NCBI GenBank assembly: GCA_025617745.1
Contig: CM046858.1
Location: 53,298,545-53,362,544, forward strand
Source of the DNA: Heliocidaris erythrogramma
Lineage: Eukaryota; Echinodermata; Echinoidea; Camarodonta; Echinometridae
Length of the DNA: 64,000 nucleotides
Reading direction: 5' to 3'
A model generated the notes under the pieces. The model was not told the DNA's origin, searched no databases, and worked only from the letters and a program-made list of their open reading frames with translations. Each line of letters starts with the position of its first letter. The first letter of the stretch is position 1. The position numbers and the translations under genes are program-made. Positions 53,994 through 64,000 of this stretch are shown here, piece by piece.

Positions 53994-56379
53994 TCTTCTA
54001 CCATCCGGTCTATTTCTACAGACACAAATGTAATTCGGAATAAAAGACACATTATAATCATTAAACCATGTTTCCTGAATGCACATAATATCTGGGTTAG
54101 AACCCAATAAATTATTATCAAATATTGACATTAAAAAGTCCACACCATGTGAAATCATACCTTGTGCATTCCATTGTATTATAGTTATATCTGAAACGAG
54201 CTGTGTCATTTAAGGCGGCTTTTTACCATTTCCATGGTAATGTCTGCCTTTAAAAAATCTTTACCAGCTTTGACAGCAGCTTCCACAAATTGATCATCGT
54301 TCTCAGAAAGAAGTAACTTACGTATCGCAACCAGAATGAACATAATCAAATTTAATGATGTCACATTACTGGGAAAGCCAGTTTGATTATTAATTGAAGA
54401 ACCCTGCTCATGCTCCCCGTCTCTTTCCCGCCTTTTCTCTTTTCTCTTGTATACTCGAGCCGCGGGTGGAATATGGGATTGAGGGCTTGTTTCATGTCCA
54501 GGACTCTGTAAATTTAAGTTGGAATCTAATTTGTTCCGTTTACTTTGAGGGTTCTCTTTGGAGTTACTCGTGGTGACTGTGTTATTAGTCATCTCTACAA
54601 CATTTACATTTTTCTGAGTGCGATACACTTTTGTCGCTTGCGCGTATGTGAGCTTTTCGTTCAATTTAATTGTTTGTATTTGCTCAGCTTCTATATAAGA
54701 TTTGCATCCTTGATACGTCGCCGAGTGATTATCTCCACATGTAAAGCACTTCCTGTTTTCCTTTTGTGCGCAAGCGTCAAATTCATGTTCGCCTCCGCAT
54801 CTCACGCAACGTATTTTACCCTTACAATTATCTTTCATATGACCAAATAGTTGGCATTTATGACACCTTGTCACGGGTGGGACAAATTGGAATTCTACAA
54901 GTCCAATCACTTAGACCAGTGAAAACCAGTATAACCAGGTTAACTATTTGACCTTGGTATGTTACAAAATATGAAACTCTTCTACAAGTCCAATCACTTA
55001 GACCAGTGAAAACCAGTATAACAAGTTTAACTATTTGACCTTGGTATGTTACAAGATATGAAACTCTTGTACTAGTAACTACCAGTGGCAATAGCAACAA
55101 AGTTACTCTGGTAGGCTGCACCCTACAAGCTAAGGAGGCTGCACCCTACAAGCTCTGCTTTTTAGCAGTCTCCTCCATTGCCAACCTATTACATAACTAT
55201 CTTCTATAAACGAAGAAGCTTGACTGGGGAGGAATTTTTTAATTTGTAAACAAATCTTTCGGCATATTACAAGTTGTACGTAATATTTTCTATGATGTTT
55301 ATACTTATTGCGTATATTGATGTACAACACTAAACGACGTATTGTATTTGTTGGAAATGGAAATAAATGAAATGAAAGTTATCCACACGCCTAATCTCAT
55401 AGAGAAAATTTACAGAATCCGGTTTACTTTTACCTTTGAAAGTAATAAGTACCGATGGAGTGGGTACCATTTCTCCATTGATCTTCTTCCTAAATCTCTT
55501 AGCATTTATTACATTCTGTTCTCTTAATACATCTGCTATTTCTTCATTGCTGATTTGAGTATCGATTCTATGGATGACCCCTTTCGTTGTAACCACCTGA
55601 TCTTCTTCATAACGTGTAGCTTTTACGTCTAAACCAGCCAACTGTGTTAACTCTAACAGGGTTATAATTCTCACATGTCAAAATCAACATATTTTTTACT
55701 TTAACCATACCTACAAGTTTTCCAACGAGGTCATGAATTTCTCTGTAAACCCGCACTTGGTTAGCACTGCATACATTTTTTTTCCAGACCAACAATGACC
55801 ACCTTCCTACTTGAATGCGTTGGAGTTGAGAATTTAGGAATCTTGTTGTTCTTCGTATTTAACATACCATCGCTATTGCTTCTAACCCTTGCCCTTTTCT
55901 TGGATCTGACAGAATTTCTGTTCATTGCCGTTTTCCATGAACAATTTGAATCGTCATCACTCTCCTCACGGAGAGTGTGACCATCGGAAGATAATACCTC
56001 CGGTGTATCCCGAAATTTTGGATTATCTGCTGCGTTATTGTAATCCTCTTCTCCTGAGGACAAAGAACTAGAGTACGCCATTTCTCATGCGCATGTTGAT
56101 GAATTAATAAACCTCTTACCTGTTATTGTAATGTACGTGGAGAAAAGTATGAAAATGAGTGACAATGTCACCATGGGAACGCCTGTGGGTAACCCCAGCC
56201 ACAGCCTCCACTAACTAGGCGACTGGAACGAAGTCGGATTTCGCCAGAAGCTATAAGAAGTAGTTAAATCCTGGATTTCTTGTTCTCTTTCGCAAAATTA
56301 TCAAGGCTACAGAGGGCGCTTTTTCATTTTTAACTTCATTTAACTCTTTTTCAGTTAGCTGAATATCATTATTTTATTA
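53994..56379 (-). repeat. Tandem duplicate of the 5' part of LINE 3
   Basis: 2386 bp nearly identical to 51609-53993. It holds the leader, all of ORF1 (56081 to 54206, with the same insertion and A8 frameshift) and the first 72 codons of ORF2 (54209-53991), then is cut at the junction TTATTA/TCTTCTACC. Differences noted are a C/T in the ORF1 block (55592 versus 53207), an A/T at ~55272 and one extra T at ~55719, which changes the local ORF1 frame. It is direct, head-to-tail and recent, or an assembly duplication. Confidence 0.92.
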
Positions 56380-58560
56380 GTATATGAATTTTATATGAAA
56401 GTTTAATTTCATGTAATGATATCATACATTACAATACATTGCAAATTTCTCAATATTACGAATATTTTCCAGCAGCGGCAGATTTTTTGTTATGGGGGAG
56501 GGGGGCACATCCGACCGGTTCCCTCCCCCCTTTGGAAGTAAAGTATGCATTGTGCCCCACTTCCCCCCCCCCCCCTTCCCTTTAGGACGAAAACCTTTTT
56601 GTTTGTTTGTTTTGTTGTTTTTGCTTGTCAGAGAATTATGGAGGGTAACTAAACCATGGCCGAGGACTGATAGAGCACAAAAATAGCCATGCCTTTTTAG
56701 AGTTAACTTGGTGCTTATTTAACAGCGTCTACCTAATAAATGTAGCGTGTATCCATTTACAAAAATTAAGACAAAAACAAAGAAACTGCCCTTTTTACTT
56801 GTTCTTATTTTTACTTGATTTTTTCGCGGGCCCGCTGGCTTTTTGACCGGCTTTGGGGCTGCACGTTATCGAAATAAGAATCAACGCTGACAGTTGATTA
56901 CTACATATATATTTGCGAGAGTGCGCCATCTCTTTGATTGACGATAGGAGACATCGAAATATTAAAGGCAACCAGTTTTGTCCGAGAGATTTTGTTTTTC
57001 ATTGTGTATCAGCTGTCTGTAGACTATTGCCAAAATGATTTGTTTGGTTGTATTGCCCTAGAGGCTTCCTTAAATGAGACCAACCACAGGATACAAGTGA
57101 TGTAAAATTTTTAAAGGCTTTCTTCTTTTCTAAGCAAGATTCCACGACAAAACATACGGGAGGGGAATAAATTAAAATATTCTCGGCAAAAGTTATGGTA
57201 CCTATGAGTATGTGAACACTCTGTGCTAAACCACACTGCTGAGATGTTCACAGTGTGAAATCATCTTGAGACTGTTTTAACATTGTGAATCACATCTTCG
57301 CAAAGTCGACTATGTGAACACACTGTGGGACACTGTGTTTTTCCGGCAGGGATACTACCCAGGGCTGCCATTTTCTTCATAATAAATGACAAGAAAAGAA
57401 AAAAAAACACATTTATATTTTAAGGTTCGGTTCTCTGAAACCAGCAAGTTTCGCCCATATATACGGTAAATTACTTGAGCTGATCATTATCACATCCACT
57501 TTTATCAGTTTATCAACGCATTACATGTTGAAATGGTTGAATATACTATTTACACCCGTAAAATGCGGGAACTCCTTGTATCCCTGTCCCCAATTTAGTC
57601 AGGATAAAGCTACTCCTGATGAGACAGAAGTGAGGAACTGCAAGATGAAAATTATCAATTTTCTTAGGACATTTTACAGTGTAATATATACTAGCTGTAA
57701 TGATAGCCATATAGGCTAAGCAATGGATACTAGGATTTGCGTTCCTGCACAGCCAATCAATTATGCTTGAAAAAACAAAATGAAAATAAAATTGCTATAT
57801 GTGGAATAATTGAATTTGAATAGGGACGGCCCAGATTCTGCCACTATATATGATAATTAACAACGATAATGATATGAAGTTTATTCCACGCAATGTCTGC
57901 TGCCAGCTCTATTTCCTTAACAAAGTAATAATGAATTACAATGTATACTGTAATTACATAAGTTGATAGAGCTAACTTAAAAGGCAGATAAGCAAGAAAT
58001 ATCATCAGCTGCCAAAAAATGTGTCCTGTGACAAACATTTGGAATCATGGCCATCATTGATTGCCCTCTTTACCAGAATCTTAGATATATCCATATCCAT
58101 ATTGTTTATGATATGCATTATCTTCATTTGTTCCACATTTGATGATTTTACAAATTAAATTGCACTATTATTTGTGTTATATTTTGTCTCCATGTAGCTC
58201 CTCAAGATATGGTCCACGAGCTACGACGAGTTAGAAACCTGTCGTCACCCTTAGCTTAAACTTATACTTTATCAGGAACTGAAATCAAGTTTTTGCAGTC
58301 AGTGGATCTAGCGCAATTAGAAGGTGGGGACAAAAACCCTTCTCTCATCTATATGTAATGGCGCCATCTACATTTAGAAGCTCTAACACACTCTTTTGCT
58401 CGAAAAATATGCAAGATATATATTCGACGATGGAATGACATGGAAGTTTATTAGCCATACTCTTTAGAAATTTTAGTATTCAACATTTTGATATTTCTTG
58501 ATAGTAGGTGTGTTTTTTCTAATTTGACGTGTAATGTTAAAAACCCACCAAAACCCTTAA
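56380..58560. other. Intergenic, no gene recognised
   Basis: G- and C-runs at ~56492-56576. 57205-57350 is rich in CACAGTGTG/TGTGAACACACTGTG motifs and ends TTTTTCCGGCAGGGA; it looks like a non-autonomous repeat. The rest is AT-rich with no coding signal. Confidence 0.5.
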
Positions 58561-58564
58561 ATCT

Positions 58565-58720
58565 GTGTAGCATTCAAGATTCAAGATTCTTGATTTCACT
58601 CAGTATAAAACAATATAAAAGTGCATAATTGCACAAGATGGTCTTACATATAACAATACATTTAAAATATGTAAAACATTAAAAAATGTACATTAAGAAT
58701 TAAAAATTAAAGGAAAAACA
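58565..58720 (-). mobile_element. Truncated LINE 3' end
   Basis: The minus strand ends ...TTATACTGAGTGAAATCAAGAATCTTGAATCTTGAA, a CR1-like terminus with a (TTGAATC)n tail. No coding part remains. Confidence 0.5.
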
Positions 58721-59487
58721 AAGGACAAGAATGAGTGGGGATCGATATATTAAAGAGATAACGATCTTGGCTATTCGACCCCATAGTTACCCCAATGGTA
58801 ACGGTATTTCTTGCATTTACAACACAAAAAACACGAAAGTGGGCATGGGTGGCCGAGAAAGGGGATACAAAGAAGAGAGGGAAAGAAGGGATAAGACAGG
58901 ATGAAAGGGAAAGAGAAAGTTTAGAGAATCGGGAATGGGAAAGTGTGATGAGTAGAAGAAGACCCACTTACATAATGACAAAAAAATTATGTTGGTTTGT
59001 AATAATAAGTGTTGTACCATAAGTATATGATTAGAATTATATTATAGATGTAAGTATTATAAGTATTATAAATATATTGCAATGAGTATCATATTCTTAC
59101 AGTGGTAGAGGAATACGTTAAAAATGGTTTTCTTTTCGCGCTGTCCTGCTTCTCTTCACCTTTTGAACTGAATCTACAAAACTTATTTTCAGGGATGGAA
59201 TAAAATTCATTATAATTAGAAGCAAGTTATAGATAAAATCTCACAAATTTTCAGAGCACAAAAAAATTGGAAACTTCTCTCACGTTTGTTAGTGTATTGG
59301 CACGACGCACAGTATTTGGTGTTTGAAGATTTTTTGATGAGAAAGTAAAACCACATTTTAGGCAGGTTTATGCAAATATTTTTATTTTTATTTGTGTTGG
59401 TTATGATATTGGCAATAATGAAACTAATTAGAAATATTTGGTTGACAAGGGTCTGAATCCATTTCCGTTACACATATATTTTTTTAT
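58721..59487. other. Intergenic, no gene recognised
   Basis: A purine-rich stretch at 58845-58950 produces compositional open frames on both strands. Nothing else is supported. Confidence 0.5.
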
Positions 59488-59782
59488 AATTAAATATCAT
59501 AATTGATAGAATTGAAGTAAATTGAATATATCATCATAATCATAAAGAAAGTAAATGTGAGAAAATAACAATGCCCCGACCGGGATTCGAACCCGGGATC
59601 CTGGATTACATGACCAGTGCCTCTACCAACTGAGCTATCCGGGCTCCCGTCGAAGCAAAGTAACAATCTCACATATAGCCCCTCTCTTTCCATCGAGCGT
59701 AGGGGGTACATCCATACCACATTTACTTTCTTTATGATATATTCAATTTACTTCAATCCTATCAATTATGATATTTAATTAC
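59488..59782. mobile_element. 295-bp element with ~64-bp terminal inverted repeats enclosing a tRNA-like sequence
   Basis: The left arm 59488-59560 (TAATTAAATATCATAATTGA...AAAGAAAGTAAATGTG) and the right arm 59719-59782 are reverse complements, with one mismatch and a 9-bp insertion in the left arm. The interior holds the tRNA-like sequence 59574-59645 and the sequence TAGCCCCTCTCTTTCCATCG. A partial inverted copy lies at 59885-60085. Confidence 0.8.
59574..59645 (-). tRNA. tRNA-Thr(UGU)-like, probably non-functional
   Basis: Full cloverleaf length (72 nt). Acceptor GCCCGGA/TCGGGGC has one mismatch (5:68). The D-arm GCTCAGTTGGTAGAGGCAC has an extra G, the T arm CCGGG-TTCGAAT-CCCGG is perfect, and both A and B boxes are present. 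The anticodon loop CATGTAA would place TGT at 34-36 but has A at position 33 instead of the invariant U, and stem pair 31:39 is T:T. A tRNA-derived mobile sequence is more likely than a working gene. Confidence 0.6.
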
Positions 59783-59884
59783 GAATTCAAATTGTCCCCT
59801 ATAGAAATTCGTTGGCATGGATTTGCCCGACTTTAGAGGGAAGACCTGTCTCATTGGTAGGCCATTATATAGCGTACGCATGGA

Positions 59885-60085
59885 ATTGGTATGGATGTAC
59901 CCCCTACGCTCGATGGAAAGAGAGGGGCTATATTTTTATGTGAGATTGTTACTTTGCTTCGACGGGAGCCCGGATAGCTCAGTTGGTAGAGCACTGGTCA
60001 TGTAATCCAGGCTTTCGGGTTTGAATCCCGGTCCGGGAATTGTAATTTTCTCACATTTACTTTCTTTATGATATATTTAATATAT
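59885..60085 (+). repeat. Partial inverted copy of the tRNA-bearing element
   Basis: Reverse complement of ~59520-59725 (GGTATGGATGTACCCCCTACG, CTCACATTTACTTTCTTTATGA) with few differences. It ends without the outer part of the terminal repeat. Confidence 0.8.
59968..60038 (+). tRNA. tRNA-Thr(UGU)-like, probably non-functional
   Basis: Acceptor 6/7 pairs (1:72 is G:A), D stem GCTC/GAGC perfect, T arm closes (TCGGG-TTTGAAT-CCCGG). The anticodon loop is CATGTAA as in the minus-strand copy, so the same U33 to A and T31:T39 defects are shared. The B box is slightly degraded (GGTTTGAATCC). Confidence 0.6.
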
Positions 60086-60779
60086 TTTTTTCTTCAAAAT
60101 ATTTGTTTGCCAAAAGTAAAAGTTCTCTTTTCCGCAGATTAAGTATTGCAAAAACAAATCTTCATCTATGTGTGAAAATCTCGTCTCTCATTTCAGTCCT
60201 ATTCTTTTAGCACACACTATGAACCACAAGCAGTTCAAGCCAACCCCAGTATGTCCTTTATTTATACCAGTCTTCCCAAACTTTCTCAATCATAAATATT
60301 AATATTTCTGAATCGCGGAAGAGACAGTCGTGGCTACCCGGTCACCCATTTGGTTGCCGTGGGACTCTGGGCCATCATGTCGAGTCCGGGCTATAGATAG
60401 CATGGCTAACATAAGCTGTGTACGAGTTTTAGGTTTGGTTACGTTAGTCCTGAGTGTGATCTTTTGATTGGCACCAACATTACTTTAAACCACAGGTTAT
60501 AAAGGGGAAAAAACCCCATCAATACTGGTATTAATGTATCTCCTAGACTAGTTACGCATTACCTTTACTTTGCCAAGTTATACCCTCACTGTGCTATGTT
60601 GTTGTAAATTATGTAAAAGGAAACAACGTTGCTGGAAGTATACTTTCGCTAGTCATCGTTTATCGCCTTCTCAGCTCCCATCAAGTAAAGAATACCAATG
60701 AATAAAATTTTTTTTTCATTATTTTGACTTCCCTGTAAAATTACGAATATGGCTTTACACAATGATAAAATGGTTGAAT
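60086..60779. other. Intergenic, no gene recognised
   Basis: 60310-60400 has above-average GC (GGCTACCCGGTCACCCATTT...) but no recognised RNA gene. Remainder AT-rich. Confidence 0.45.
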
Positions 60780-61275
60780 AGCGTGCAAGTTGGTTTTCTG
60801 TACCATGTCATCTTTTTAGAATTATGATAAAAGGGTTGTTAAGAAGTTTATTATGTTATCTTTTATTGTCTTTTTCACTTTAATCATTAAGTTCTGACAG
60901 ATAACAAGAAAATAATAAATCATTATTTGAAGTTCGCTGCAGAAGTATGATGATGAGTATGCAGTTAGAGAGAAAAAAAATAGCGTGCAAGTGATGTTTG
61001 CGGAGTTGTTGTTTGTACCATCAGAAGAATGATAAAATGAGCAATTGAGAATATCATAACTTCATAAACAACTTTGATAAAGTTCAGTGTGTTATGTTTG
61101 ATTGTTTTCTTAGTTCCCGTCACAGATTGCCGATAGACAATAGCAAATAAATGATTACTTGAACTTCAGTGCCAAATTATGAGTATGCTACATGATAAAT
61201 AGGAGAAATAGCGTGCAAGTGATGTTTGCGAAGTGGGTGTTTGTGCCATTACCAGAATGATAAAATGAACAGATA
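60780..61275 (+). repeat. Diverged ~200-230-bp tandem repeat
   Basis: GCGTGCAAGT...TTTG recurs at 60781, 60983 and 61211, each followed by a GTACCATnnn...AGAATGATAAAATGA block and further matches. A fourth isolated copy lies at 62621. Non-coding. Confidence 0.7.
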
Positions 61276-61683
61276 ATGTTTCCACGATGATCTTTGACTG
61301 TTTGTCAAAACAGGTACCTAGATTTCTTGTATCTTTCAATTCGAGTATGTATTTCTCAACTTGAAAGTAAACTCACTAAGTAGTTAGCGTTTTGACGTTG
61401 GTTCAGTTTCCACTCCATATCAAATTTGCCCACTTTTTTATCTTTATAAAAAACGAATTTATCAAAATAACTTTCAACTGAATCATAACATTCTCCCTTT
61501 TGATTTTTTTTTGGGGGGGGGGGGGGGGTGGGTGCGGCTATTAAAAAAAAGCACTGTCTCTACAAGACCAAATTTTTTCCTTCAATTAAACAGGTAATCA
61601 CATATTACATAATTACCTAAGCAGATGATAAAAAAATAAGTAGAACCGATCATCTATGTCATACATATTTATACATACACCTG

Positions 61684-61716
<33 letters not shown>

Positions 61717-63165
61717 CGGTGAAATTGATTTGGTGTTATGGATAAAAATAATAATTAATACACTAACAAGAAGATAAAGGGGACCTACAGTGTGAATAAA
61801 AAGCTTGCCAAATAAAAAAAATTATGTTTATAATGGCTGCCGCGCCTCGTTGCACGTCGACATGAAAGTCACCTTTACTATGTTGACGCAGGTCATTATA
61901 GATGGTAAAATGTCAACGAGGGATCATGGCATTATACATGATACGAAAAAGAAAAAACAGTTATTAATACAAACTATTAATGACAAAGCAAACGAACGAA
62001 ATAATTACTTTGAGAATCTATGGAATCTGTTTAAACAATAATGCTCCTTAACATAAGCGAGTAAGAACAATGTGTCATTGTACATTACAGGTTGGTAAAA
62101 TCACCTATATCATGAGAAATAAATCATCAATATGGAACAATTAGTTGCTCTTCAGATCTATAAGTAAATAAAACGCCCTCATTAAATCTTAAGAGTTTAT
62201 AATCCCCTCTCATTGATCAAGGTCTAAGTCATTGCTTTTTTGTTGTTGTTTTTTTTTACACAAACACAACCTTAATTTTTAAGATGTCATCGGTTCATGA
62301 ACCTAATGAACATTATCTAATGTTTTAAAGTAAAAAAGAAAAGTTGTTTACCAAATATATTAAAAATTATGAACAAAACAATGACGAGAAATTTTAATAC
62401 ATTTCTTTAATCAGGATAATGCAGGCAATATATTTTCGCTAAAATAATTGTAAAAACAATATAATAAAATATAAAAAGAATTGAACAGATGATATATATA
62501 AATTTTCATTTATGAGTGGAATCAACTTTTGCACACTGTAGCTCTGAGTGCCGACAATCACATGATTCACAAACAATAACTTACCAAAGCGATTATACTT
62601 TGATAACACTTGAAGAAATAGCGTGCAAGTGGTGTTTGCTTAACTGATATTTATTGTGTAGAAATAATGATAGCATAAACAAAACACAATATGATTATTC
62701 GGAGAAGGAGCTTGATCGTAAAAAGGTTATCAGATAAACCTCGAGTGATGATGTTTCATCTGAACAAATGACAAATGGGGAAAGATAGACGATTATATGA
62801 AAACTAATTTTCGAAGAGGAAGTATAAATGTATATATTTCATCAAACTCTTTTATGAGGCTGAACTCTGTTCGCCATTTGAAATGTGTCTTGGTGCACGT
62901 CTCTATTTATCCCCGGGTTCCAAAAGATGTTGACCCTATCGAGTGATCCTATGCCTAGAACAAGAAATTGAAAACCAAATCTAAACCGCTGACTGCATTG
63001 AAAACGGCAATATGAAAAAAAAAAAAGTGACGTGTATTAAATCAATACTTTCTATTCCCGAAATAAGTTTTACTCTTTTTAATTCTCTACCATTAGACGA
63101 TATAATTCTAATTTGTTGCATATACGTCCAGGATTGAATATGAAATTATTTTGCCGATCCCTTCT
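61276..63165. other. Intergenic, no gene recognised
   Basis: A G-run at ~61514-61528 and (TA)n(GA)n at 61685-61715. AT-rich elsewhere. The 78-codon frame at 61805-62041 shows no domain. Confidence 0.5.
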
Positions 63166-63310
63166 TTTTACGTTCTCTCTCTGTCTTTATCTCCTCTCTC
63201 TCTCTCTCTCTCTTTCTCTCTCCCCTCTTTCTGTACTCCTCACTATGCACCCCTCTATCTTTCTGTCCTGTTCTCCCTCCTTGCTCTTTCTCTGCAACCT
63301 CTTTCTATAA
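63166..63310. repeat. (CT)n-rich simple repeat
   Basis: Pyrimidine tract with CTCTCTCT runs. It gives artefactual serine/leucine-rich frames. Confidence 0.9.
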
Positions 63311-64000
63311 CAGTGTTACCTTACCACACTATTCAGTGGAGACCAAACAATTTTGAATCCTTCAAACGTAAAAAAATGCTTATTTTTCTCTCCTAGCATC
63401 CCAAAATTAGATTCAACTGTTTGAAAACTGAATATATTATCATTAGATAACAAAAGCTTAAAAGAAACACAAGGAGAAGGAGGTTAGTTACAAGGTGTTT
63501 TGGTTGTCAAGGACTAATAAAACAATTAATTGAAAGGTCCATTATGTTAAACGGCATATGCAATGATAGCAAGCAATGCTAGTACAATGAAGAGTCAAAC
63601 TTAGCCTTTTCTCCAAGGCAATAACACAGAGCACCGAGAGCAAAAGAGATGAGATCAATTTTTTTTTATCAATAAAGAGAAATATAACTTTCTAAAGAAA
63701 TATGCAAAATGTGCCAATATGAATGAGAATTACACGTTGGATGTCGGACAAACTATGATATTGTGTCCAGTGCCAAACTTGAATATTGATGTTAAGTTGC
63801 ATGTTTTCTTAAAGATTTAAATTCTTATTTATTGATAATAATATTTAGTTTCATCTCTTTATGCTCTCGCTTACACAACTCATATGAAGTATGAAAAGAC
63901 TGTGAAAGTGAATTTATCAAGCGATAAGGAGGACGGATGGTACTCAAAAAATTCTCACATGGTAATGATTTCAGATGAGTTACATATTTATAACACTTGC
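63311..64000. other. Intergenic to window end
   Basis: No gene, RNA or repeat recognised. Confidence 0.55.

Noticed and set aside
58707..59022. Overlapping frames of 67-86 codons on both strands
   Set aside because: Purine-rich composition leaves several frames open at once; no domain.
60305..60420. GC-richer stretch as a structured RNA gene
   Set aside because: No match to a known RNA that I can recognise and no convincing fold by eye.

Overview
The window looks like accessory, transposon-rich DNA from a marine invertebrate deuterostome. An echinoderm such as a sea urchin is my best guess, but this is inference from style and not a species call. The grounds are several CR1/L2-like and I-like non-LTR retrotransposons, tRNA-derived repeats, many long G/C homopolymer runs, MITE-like palindromes, and single-exon immunoglobulin-superfamily (IgSF) membrane proteins. 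No bacterial-type operon, CRISPR array or rRNA is seen.

Layout. 0-8 kb: intergenic DNA with a CR1/L2-like LINE (minus strand, intact 911-aa ORF) nested between inverted copies of two repeat families. 8-9 kb: an orphan L1-type ORF1 protein. 10.2-11.75 kb: a three-copy ~600-bp tandem repeat, followed by a second LINE with an intact ORF (12143-15100). 15.5-31.8 kb: a mosaic of duplicated segments (here called X, Y and W), arranged in different orders and orientations around a broken IgSF copy (18948-19437, plus strand) and an intact 653-aa IgSF receptor gene (25740-27740 region, minus strand). 33.7-44.4 kb: more of the same IgSF family on the minus strand. It holds a domain fragment, a ~600-aa four-Ig-like receptor lacking a visible signal peptide, two tandem two-domain proteins only 40 nt apart (one with a GPI-like tail, one with a membrane helix and a frameshift), and scattered fragments. 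47.5-56.4 kb: a decayed RNase H-bearing I-type LINE whose 5' 2.4 kb is tandemly duplicated. 56-64 kb: gene-poor, with tRNA-like sequences inside terminal inverted repeats and a diverged ~200-bp tandem repeat.

How it fits together. The host-gene content is essentially one lineage-type cluster of cell-surface IgSF proteins, with signal peptides or membrane anchors and tyrosine-containing tails where intact. Their coding sequences sit in single large exons. Decayed copies, frameshifts and shuffled fragments around them suggest active birth-and-death evolution in a repeat-rich neighbourhood. Everything else recognisable is mobile or repetitive DNA. Function of the IgSF proteins (immune recognition, adhesion) is inferred from architecture only.
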